From positions 43,400,001 to 43,464,000 of the forward strand of contig CM075101.1 in the NCBI GenBank assembly GCA_037576195.1: a stretch of 64,000 nt of DNA, written 5' to 3'. The notes beneath the pieces were generated by a model. That model had not been told where the DNA came from. It made no database searches and saw nothing but the letters and a program-made list of their open reading frames with translations. Of this stretch, positions 49,864 to 58,617 are shown piece after piece. This DNA is from Phytoseiulus persimilis (taxonomy: Eukaryota > Arthropoda > Arachnida > Mesostigmata > Phytoseiidae). The position numbers and the translations under genes are program-made. Positions within the stretch are counted from its first letter, which is position 1; every line of letters begins with the position of its first letter.

Positions 49864-52003
49864 ATTTTAGCCAAGCAGCCGTTTGGCACACCGATAGGCC
49901 CAAAGGTCGCCCACGTGGCATATTTGCTCAGGGAGTCAGAGTTCCGGCTTTGAGAACAGAGCTTTCGGATCGGACGGAGTCGAGAGATGGATAGGAAGAA
50001 CGACGCAATGGGAGAGCTCGCTGGAGACAGGAAAGGCAGTCGATCAGATGAGGGGCGTCATGGCGGACGGAGGGAGTTCTTCGTCAAAAATAAACTTCTC
50101 TTGACGAGCCGAAGCCGGCTACTCTCGATTCGACTCGATCCTAGTCGAGAGTGACCGGCAGGTTTTTTCGTCGTCGGGAAGCGAGATCGTAAGTGAGATT
50201 TTTCTTCTCATAGCTTCAATGGACCTGGTTTTACATCGGTGAGCATCTGCTACAGCAATTTGTACTCCTCACTTTGACAGGGATCCCTCAATCACAAAGC
50301 GCTGTCTAGCCTCGGAGTTTCGAGGCCAGGCAGAATACATGTCTCCGCTCGCACCGGCAAAGGGTATAGAGATCTACTCGTTCGTCTGCGTTTCGGATCA
50401 AGTATCTAGCTGCGAAACTCCGCGTTATGCAACAGAGAACTTCTCTCGAGTATTTCTAAAATCACCGAAAAGTCCGTGGACAGATCGTCGGAGATTTTTG
50501 ACTTTGTCTAGTCTCGCAGGCAGGGAAATTCGCGTTATTCAGGAGCCGACCGGAACCTCGAAGCTCTCGTCGTTTCGCTCAAAAAAGCTCGAGACGAACG
50601 GATGACGATGTATCGACCAGAAAATATTCGCGAGGTCAGAATCCACCGATCCCGCATGATTTGCAGTTGGAAGCAGCCCTGAAATCCCATGCGCTATTAT
50701 TCTTCCAGCTGATTCGGGCTCGTTCCTGCTGTCCTCACTGGCAGTCTCACTCAGGACGGCTCGCGGTTTCGAGAGGGCTCTGGAGGATTTCCTGCGAAAA
50801 CCGCACGAAGTCGGAGATGACCCTTTCATTTGGGAACGATTCCCTGCCCGTGGTGCGAGATCAAGTTTCCCGTGGCGTCGCGGATCGTTCCGTCTCTCAA
50901 CGACTCTGCTGCCGAATCAACCCTGTGGCACCCAAACTCGAGCTGGGTACATTTTGGAGTATTTTTCCGGTCATTCATTAGCTGTGCACACTTGGGGTCA
51001 CATTGTAGTTCGCACAGATCACCCTTCGCGCCGCTCGGGATCCGAGAGGGGGAGTTCCAAGAGCTGATGAGACTGAGCTGTGTTCCTCGCGTAGTAGAGA
51101 AAGGTGCTGAGCAAACTCGAGAAATGGCTCGAACTCGGACGAGACGATCATAATGACAATCATTTCAGGGTTGAAACAATCGAAATATTTGTGGTTCTCG
51201 CAGGTGTTGGAACGCTGCGGCCACGAGACTATGAAGTCGATGCGAAGAGACACGCTTCAAACTCCGGTTCAGAGCAGCACGTTGGAAAGTGAGAGCGAAA
51301 CAATGAACGACGAAAGGCGCGCAATCAGAGTTTGACAAACGACAAACTAATTAGCGATGAAAAATCGCAAGACTAGATTTTTTCCGAACCAGAACCCTCG
51401 GATTGGAGTTCAGGGAAACAGCTCGCTCTTCTCGCTGAGATTCTCGGAGAGTTGCCTGCTTTCGGGAAAGAACTCACCTGGCAGGTTCAACCAGCAGAGC
51501 GGAAAAATACGTCTCTCTGAGAACACTTAAGAACGCTCCGTGCTTGTCAACCGCATTTGTGCCTGATCATCATCAGCACCACCAGGCCAACCAAATGTCC
51601 TCGAAGGAAAATCTTCCACTGTATGAGTATCACTGCAGGAAAGCTATGCTTCGAGGAAACGTGTCTGGAGCCGTTGGAGTCTCTCGACTCGATGGAGGAC
51701 ATCAGCAGCAGGCCTCACTGAAATCCGCTCCTTCGGTTTTCAGCGCGATCAGGTCTGACGTGAATGCTCGTCCCGCTCGTGTTCGAGCGAGAAGCGTACA
51801 GGTTCTCGCAGAATCGGAGGTGCTTGACTTCGGCCCTCCTAGATGAGTTTCAATTAGTCAATGATCCGGCTCGATGCACCGAAGCGCAATGATCCAGAAT
51901 CTTCACTGACACTCTCGCAAAGACTTCTCTGCTGACCAGCGCCGCGTGAATGACGCACCACCGAGGAGTGACTTGTTCCACGAGAGGGTTGACGAAAAAT
52001 CCA

Positions 52004-52351
52004 TCATGGAGCACACGCAGGTCTCTCGTGATGGCTCTCAAAACTCTCACTTGCTGTACTTTTTGACCACAGACCGTGGGTCTGGGGTCTCACGCATTCG
52101 TGCCATGAGTGCCCGTTTTTCGTTGCCATGGTTCGGAACTCAACTTCCTCATGTAGGACACTCTTTCCCGAGCTGCGACTTTCGGAAAATATCGTTTCCC
52201 GAAACCTCCCCGGATTATTCGGACAGGATGACTTTCGGGAATCGAGTTCGAGCCTGAATTTCAATGGATAACGTGAAGATTCCGCCGGCACTGATGCCTG
52301 GTTTTGAACTCGGTCTTTGCTCGCTTCTCTCAAATTTGAAATATGAAACAT
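52004..52351 (-). CDS. Small open frame behind tandem TATA boxes, unknown
   Basis: A 115-codon intronless minus-strand frame begins at ATG 52351, about 57 bases after the second of two TATAAAAG boxes; the secreted-protein gene upstream shows a similar box-to-ATG distance. The product is hydrophilic, has no signal peptide or helix, and no family is recognised (it begins MFHISNLREASKDRVQN). The promoter-like context is the main argument. The boxes may be coincidental, and the region could simply be 3' flank of the neighbouring gene. Confidence 0.25.
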   Translation of the reverse strand: MFHISNLREASKDRVQNQASVPAESSRYPLKFRLELDSRKSSCPNNPGRFRETIFSESRSSGKSVLHEEVEFRTMATKNGHSWHECVRPQTHGLWSKSTASESFESHHERPACAP

Positions 52352-52394
52352 GGATGATGCATCGAAATTCGTGGTCCAACGGATGACAGTATCT

Positions 52395-52416
52395 CTTTTA
52401 TAGTTTCCTTTTATAG
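52395..52416 (-). promoter_or_regulatory. Two tandem TATAAAAG boxes
   Basis: On the minus strand the sequence CTATAAAAG occurs at 52416-52408 and again at 52403-52395, 13 bases apart. Both match the optimal TATA-box core. They lie about 90 bases beyond the stop codon of the secreted-protein gene and upstream of a 115-codon open frame on the same strand. Confidence 0.4.
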
Positions 52417-52502
52417 ATAAGTTAAACGCATTTCTCCGCAAAGCATTCCGGGTCCCATGGTGTTTTTTGGATCCTGAGCATCGTCCCCCCGTCATTTAGG
52501 TT

Positions 52503-54481
52503 CTACTTTAGATTCTGTTGCGCATCTCGATTCCGATCAGAAACCTGGAGATCCGAAGGCCGGGGCTCTTTGTGGAAGTGGATGCTCTGTTTGATGCTGA
52601 TTCGTCGATCACCAGCGCCTGAGCTCGACGACCCAGCGTCCTGGTCCCAAACGTGCGGCTCACCGTCCGAATTAACATCGGGGTCCTGAAAATAGGTTCA
52701 GCTGTTCGAAGCCACTTTCGACCAGATATCGATGCCTGACACGTATTTCCATAACGGAGAATCGTTATTCCTGGCCAAGATTCTGAAGATAGACGCGAAG
52801 CCAAAGTTCACATACCTGAGTCGAGGAGCCGCGCCGCTGACCAGTTCTTTTCCGATTTGCATCGGCGCCGGGTCGTAAGTCGTTCTCTCCGTCCACATTG
52901 GCGCCCGTTGGAACATCGGCACCAACGTTTACATCGGCATTGTGCGACACGCTGCCGCTGTAAAACACCGTTGCGTTTCGCAGAACACTAGCGTCATGCT
53001 CGATCTTTGTGTCGCCTCGATTTGCCGGAGCGTTGTGCGGAAGGCCGCTGGCATGGGCAACCTTGCCATCTTGGAGAGGGCTGCCACCGTGATCGATTCT
53101 GGCGTTCTGAGGAGCTTCAGTGCCTTGAGATACCTTGGCATCTTGCACAGCACTGCCGGCCTGGTTCACAATGGCGCTTTGCAATACATGCCCGCCCTGA
53201 TTCACTTCCGCTTCCTGTTGTACACGGCTTCCGATATTTCCGCCTTCCTGCGTGATTTGGTCACCGCGGTCAGCACTTGCCTTCTGTAGAATGGCGCTGT
53301 CCAGGTCCCCGAAGCCATTTCGGAGTATTGGACCATCCTCTTTCACAGCAGCCTCCTGCTGGACGTTACCCTGATGGCTGAGGTGGGCTGTTTGGAGCAC
53401 GATGCCGCCCTGGTTCACAGGGGCGATCTCCGGGATTCCGCCGCCGTGGCCTATAGCTGCATTCTGAAAAACAGATGCCCCGGCGCGGATTACATTTCAA
53501 TACAACATTGGTATTATTGGAGTGCGCATCTTCAACACCACCGCTAACGAGACCTACGTTTTGTGGAGAGTTCCGACCACTGGAACCTGCATCCAGCAGA
53601 AAATCTCTGGCGAAAAGAGCCCCGCTCTGCATGAGCTGGCCATTTACTAAACCGCCGTTCTGCACGAGGTTCCTGCTGACGAATTTTCCATCCGGCAGGA
53701 AATTGCCGTTCACGAGTCCTCCGTTCTGAAGGAGATGACCGTTCACTGGACCTCCGTGCTGCACGATATTCTCTCCGTTCGCGCCGAAGGTCCGCAAGAA
53801 GTTCCCACCGGAAGCAGCCTCGTTGATCGGCACGAAAGCTCCCTGGAATGAGGTAATCTTCCACTTGCTGTTTCTCTGATCGTCGTTGGAGTTCTGATCT
53901 GGTTGGCACTCTGGCGACTTACGTGTTCGTCGATGCTGCTAAAAACCTCCCGCTGATCAACGGGGCCATCTTGACGAGCCACAAAGGACGGATCAAATCC
54001 GGAATATGGCACTGAGAGCGTCGGTGGACCGAGCGCGACACCATCGACGTATGCTGGTGCTGGTCCAGTGTAGAAGTTGTTCGGTCCGTAGAAGGCGGTG
54101 GTGTATAGATTCGTTTGGTATATCGGAGTTTCAGGTACCGGAGCCGGATCTTCGTGAGGAGTTTCTTTGGCGTCGTACAGTGTTTCCACCGGATGTGAGC
54201 CTCCGAAATACGGGTATTTGTCTGTCCCGTCCGCGTAGGGGTACTTTTTAGCCGATTTGATTCCTGCAGCATGAAATTGATAATTGGGTCAACTTTCACA
54301 TGTCGAGAATGAGGTGCCAACTGCGGACTTTGGAATGAGGCTCGTGTGTATCACCTTCCGGAGTTCCGGCGTGGTCGTCGTCAGCTTCCAAAGCCTTCAT
54401 ATCACCAAAGCTCGATCTGAAAGGCTCCAGATGAGCTCGAACCAAATTCACGGCGCAGAACAAGACGAGGAAGATACGCAT
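52503..54481 (-). CDS. Secreted protein with 11- and 12-residue repeats (5 exons)
   Basis: Minus-strand gene predicted to encode 527 residues. Exons: 54481-54355, 54263-53923, 53842-53558, 53463-52816, 52685-52503; all joins keep frame, with donors GTGATA, GTAAGT, GTAGGT and GTATGT. Residues 1-16 (MRIFLVLFCAVNLVRA) form a clear signal peptide. Exon 2 is rich in Tyr, Pro and Gly (for example AKKYPYADGTDKYPYFGG). Exon 3 has 11-residue units of the form VNGxLLQNGGL. Exon 4 has about a dozen 12-residue units of the form VNQGGxVLQxAx. Exon 5 is a charged tail rich in Ser, Asp and His. There are no membrane helices and almost no cysteines, so it is probably an extracellular structural or matrix protein (cuticle, silk, egg coat or salivary cement are possible). 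The regular Gly/Asn/Gln and Val/Leu spacing suggests a beta-solenoid. No known family was recognised. The 3' end of exon 3 is the least certain border. Confidence 0.85.
52816..53463 (-). repeat. 36-base coding repeats (12-residue units)
   Basis: Exon 4 of the secreted-protein gene is largely built of 12-codon units: V/I/A at position 1, N/S/D at 2, Q/H/R at 3, G at 4 and often 5, V/L at 8, Q/H at 9 and A/G at 11. The best-preserved run is near 53220-53020. Units diverge at DNA level, so the array is old. Two units carry longer insertions. Confidence 0.8.
53558..53842 (-). repeat. 33-base coding repeats (11-residue units)
   Basis: Exon 3 of the same gene has at least five consecutive 11-codon units such as VNGHLLQNGGL, VNGNFLPDGKF, VSRNLVQNGGL and VNGQLMQSGAL. 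They share Val-Asn, a Leu pair and Gln-Asn-Gly with the 12-residue units of exon 4, which suggests a common origin with a one-residue change in period. Confidence 0.85.
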
Positions 54482-54534
54482 GACAGGATCGTTCGAGACT
54501 CTGACGCGAAATGACGCGTTGCTGCTCGGCAGCC

Positions 54535-54541
54535 ATTTATG
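54535..54541 (-). promoter_or_regulatory. TATA-like box of the secreted-protein gene
   Basis: CATAAAT on the minus strand, 54 bases upstream of the start codon at 54481. This would place transcription start near 54510 and leave a leader of about 30 bases. Only position and sequence support it. Confidence 0.35.
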
Positions 54542-55739
54542 AGGAGCGTTTTCTTGTGATCACCGCGTTCGAGATTTCAGTTCACGCCGCAGAGAGAACT
54601 CTGGGGTTAGAGTTTCGGGGTTCGCGGTTCCTGGGTCCGGTAAATCGAGAACGCAGCGTTCTAGCATCGGAATTCAAATTGATCTCTAGCGGAGTCGAAT
54701 GGGCGGAGGGCGAATGCAGATAGGTCACCACGAGATCTTTCGAATCCTGGAATGTGGAAAGGGCATGCTGGCCATGCTGCATATTAAGGTGCGTGCAGCG
54801 AGCTCGAAGCAAGCCCTCCCGGACGTGTTTCGGCCACGCCGGAGAGTCAGAGTCGTCTGCTTGTTCGGGAGGGGGGTGAGCGCCCCACAACGAAAACCTG
54901 AATCGGAACCGCGAAGTGAACTCAAATACTCGCAATCCATATAGGATGCTTTTTTAAACACTAGTTACCGAGTCCCCCAATCGGCTTACCGGTCATTTGG
55001 CTCCTATTGAGATCAATTAGTTCGGAGAGTCAGCTCCAATCTGAGCTTCTACCACACGCGGTTGCACGGAGACAAGCGAGAAACGCGTGTGGCAGAACTT
55101 CTCATTTTCCTGCTTTTCTGCTTTCAATACTATCACGGAAGCCTTCTTCCCAGTGTCAGCACGGCGGAATCTGCCCAATGGGTAAACCGGATAATTGTAT
55201 CATCCGCTTCTTTCATACTGAAGTGGAGTTCCCCGATTTTCTCCATGGGAATTATGAATTTGTCTGAAAATTGAGAAGTTTCTGCAGCGGGAAATGAACA
55301 GCACGAGGCTCGTTTGATGATCCCGTGAATTCTCAGGACCTAGAAATCGGCATGCTGTCGGCGGCGTCGCGCGTCACACGTTGTAGTTACGTGCCGAGTT
55401 CGCGTTCCGACGTAAACAATCCGCAGCTGTCTGATTGTTAGAGTTCGAATCGGCTACTCCTGCCAAGTGCGTGCTTCACATGAGACCCTGCCAATTGACG
55501 ATGATGTCCAGTGTTACTCTTCAGTTGACTCGAACGAGTGGAACCTTATTCGGAGAACGAAGCTGAGAGCGAAATGCGGAAAAGTGTGTAGCAATGCTCG
55601 AGCCTGAGCGAAGTACAGAACTATTGTGTGCTTGCAGAAGTTCGGCGCGCGCTTCCTCTTCTTCTTCGATCGCTCACAGCTCCGCCTACAGGAGGCGCAG
55701 AGAAATAATAAAATAGTCAAAATGCGCACGATTGAACCA
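54542..55739. other. No supported gene
   Basis: Contains the likely upstream regulatory region of the secreted-protein gene. A plus-strand hydrophobic frame near 55095-55130 (ELLIFLLFCFQYYHGSLL) resembles a signal or anchor but has no in-frame ATG close by and no partner exon. Confidence 0.35.
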
Positions 55740-57030
55740 ACTTTCGGCTGTGATCATTCATAATGTTGATCTGAAGAACGGCCTGCCGACACCGACGGCC
55801 TCACTTGAATGGTCGAAAATCGGGAAATGGCGGTTTCGCGATCCAGGCGAACCCAAGATCACGACCCTCCGTTTTCTCCTCAGAATCATAAGTTCCGTCG
55901 AAACCGGCGCAAACTGGAGACATCGGCCTCGGGAAACGGCCTCTCTCGCCACCTTCAACCATTCGATGCAGTAATCGTTCCCATCCATGCCTGGCCAGAA
56001 GAGTTCCGGCGACAGTGATTCAATCCTCCTCGAGCTTATCGGACGGCTGATGCGGCATCCTGGCATCGCGTTTCGAGATGAAACCGAGTCTGGTAACGTG
56101 AGGCAAGATCGTTGAGGCGTCAACTTTGAGGGTCAACGTCGAAAAGTTCCGCTGTCTCGTCTGTGACGATGGACGGATGATCAGCGAGATAGGTCATCGA
56201 AGCATTGGCATCCACTGCGTCGGGCCCACCCGATTGCGATGCATCACGCAGGTTCATTTCGCCACATCGGAATTTGGCGGACCATTTCCTGTTGTTGGAA
56301 AGTTCACAACAAACTTCACACAAAGTCGTTTCGCCGACCATTGGTTCCCTCTCACGACGAGCCTCCGCTTGCCCTTCTTGAACTGGTACAGAATTGCGTG
56401 ACGGATTCTCTCATCACGGTACGCCAATTGCGGATGGAAGTCAGAGTTCTACCGTGGGACAGTACAACGTTGACGTTTCAGCGAGCTGGCGGCGTTTAAC
56501 CAGACTCGGTTTCAACTCGAAATTCGATGGCAGGGTGCCTCATCATTCGTTCGATATGCTCAGAAGTAATCGTACCAGTGTCGCCACAACTCTCCTGGCC
56601 AGGCAAGATACAGAATCATGCCTGCATCGAATGGTCACGGGTATCGAAATAGGCCAACTTTCGAGGCCGATATCTCCGGTTTGCGGCGGCCGATTTCCTC
56701 GATTTTCTTTCTTGAGACAGCCTGATTCTCGTCAAACTTCATGATTCCGAGAGGAAACAGGGGTTGCGTTCTTAGTTTTGCCGGAATCGGAGAATCTCGA
56801 GATTTTCAGTAAAACAGTGGGTATCATCTGTCCGCGTCTCCGGAAAATGGAGTTATGAGCGATCCAAGTTGAACCCGCCGAAATTTCGCAAGCACCCAAA
56901 ATACTCCGGCAGCTCTTCATGCGATATCTCGAGGAATACACTCAACGGACGCTTCGTTTGTCCACTCGCGAGAACGGAAAGAACAGACGGACTTCAATGG
57001 AATGAACCTTCGCCAAGCATCGAGAGCCCA
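55740..57030 (-). pseudogene. Decayed leucine-rich-repeat-like gene
   Basis: Minus-strand pieces with leucine-rich spacing are interrupted by stops and frame changes. Near 56950-56730, VFLEISHEELPEYFGCLRNF is followed across a stop by HCFTENLEILRFRQN. Near 56310-56120 comes ELSNNRKWSAKF, whose SNNRKWS also occurs at 27.6 kb, then ASMTYLADHPSIVTDETAEL. Near 56130-55830 come STLKVDASTILPHVTRLGF and LLARHGWERLLHRMVEG. The order and pattern suggest an F-box/LRR-type protein with several breaks. The family name is inference from residue spacing. Confidence 0.4.
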
Positions 57031-58000
57031 ATCGCTCAGACGTATCTGATCAACTCACATGCTCGGGGATAGCCTCATTGTGTTGGATTAGGTATTGATT
57101 CTTGGAAACTGTGACCTTCAGCAACCCGTGATATTGCTACGGGATTATATTATTCTGTGCCTCACAATCACCATAAAGGTGATGCTTTCCCGATTCCCCG
57201 CTCTGTCGTATCGTCCGTCTTATCGGATCAGGGTGGTCTGGTCCCACTGTGTACCGTTAGAGCAGAGTCCATTGAATTGTAAACGTGAAGCCCAACATGA
57301 GTTCCTATGTGAGAATCTCGCACCGGATTTCCCGCAGTCGCCAGATCGAGGTAACATCGCGGGACGAGAAGGCTCTCTCCCGATGTCGGAATGGTACCGA
57401 CTACCATTTGCTATTGAGAGTCTTCGGCTGTGTACCGTACAACTGGAAAAGGTCAGATAGACCAATCATATAGGGCAACCAAACGTATAGTAGGCTCAAG
57501 AACAAACTCAAATCCGATTTATGATCGAATATTTTGTGGGAATGGCGCTCGAATGTAGAATGAAATCTGAAAAGCCCACGGGAATTATGCTCGTCTATGA
57601 ACCCCATTCTGATTTCTCATATCGGATCACACGATCCGCATTAGGTCCACGCGGGCCGTGCAACCGCGGTAGGAAGTGGTGAGCTCATGATTTACTGGTC
57701 TCACGTTCTCGCTCAGAGGAGGATATCACCAACACGACGTTTCTCGCGAGGGCGAGACTCCGTCAGGACAGAAAACATTTGGACCCGTTGCTCTACGAAG
57801 AGCGGGGGTCATGTTCACCAGGAATATTCATCTAATGTTCTTGCGGCGTGAGAGATATCATGTAAGACTCCCAAGAGAAACAACCCCTGAGCTCAGCGCC
57901 ATTTCCACACTCATCCGAAGGTAGATCCAATTCATAAGAGTCGAGTCGAGTATGTGAAATTCGACCTTGTCGGAACATGTTGGAGCAACATCACGAATCC
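57031..58000. other. No supported gene
   Basis: Minus-strand frames near 57220-57610 (for example LSDLFQLYGTQPKTLNSKW) may be a further, more degraded part of the leucine-rich remnant to the left. Nothing intact was found. Confidence 0.35.
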
Positions 58001-58617
58001 TCAGTTTGACTCCTCGAGTCCCGAGAGCCGAGCGTGAGCCGCTTCCAGGAGCTCTGAGACCTCTTCATGGATGAAAGAGCGAATCGCTTTCTCCTCTCCG
58101 GACTGGAGTTGTGCGATCTCCAGTACTCGACATTCGGTCCCAAGTTCCCGCCAAGGTTTGAACTCGGATGCGTCGAGAATCACTTCCGTGTCCGAGGATA
58201 CGTCCCCTGAAACGGACGAGCCAGAGCATCGGGGCGCCCGCCGAAGACGATTTCGCGGGCCGCGGATCGGTCACCTCTGCCTTGGACTCTCGAAAAGGCT
58301 CCGTTGAGGCGTTCTGGATGATCACAAGATCCTCAGCTTCATGAGGACCCAAGATCCCATCGTGGAATATTATGCACTGATACCCGTCTTCTTCGTCTCT
58401 AATGACTCTGCGAAGTCGATCGATATCCAGACGAGTTCTGGATCACGGGCTCGCTGGTTGCTCTTCCAGGACCACACCGGCTGACGAGGGATCGTCGCGG
58501 ATGAGCGGTCGACGAGGACAGAGAAAGTGTCGTCCGCAGTTTTCCCGTTCGATTCGGGTGTGCTCAGTGTCAGGGGTCCTCAAGAGCGTTTTTCTCGAAT
58601 CCGGTCGTCTCAGCCAT
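58001..58617 (-). pseudogene. Unknown acidic protein frame with three frame breaks
   Basis: From an ATG at 58617 to a TGA at 58003-58001, consecutive protein-like pieces lie in different frames: MAETTGFEKNALEDP; then ADDTFSVLVDRSSATIP; then DRLRRVIRDEEDGYQCIIFH with HDGILGPHEAEDLVIIQNAS; then SDTEVILDASEFKPWRELG and a helical acidic end (EEVSELLEAAHARLSGLEES). The first and last frame changes coincide with C-runs of four (58573-58576 and 58231-58234), and the second lies near 58430-58441. About 200 codons in total. It could be an intronless pseudogene, or an intact gene with indel errors in the sequence. Splicing explains it poorly, because the best donor (GTGACC, 58274) and acceptor (GTTTCAG) do not match in phase. 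No family is recognised. Confidence 0.45.

Larger units (their letters stand above)
47271..52003. other. No supported gene
   Basis: Frames up to 173 codons (48694-49215, minus) occur, but all are Ser/Arg-rich with antisense rivals. Small tetranucleotide repeats are present. No splice-paired exons were found. Confidence 0.4.

Noticed and set aside
53366-53833. 155-codon frame of the secreted gene read as one exon
   Set aside because: It ends in an Arg/Pro-rich tail out of frame with the 12-residue repeats; a 94-base intron (53557-53464) restores the frame.
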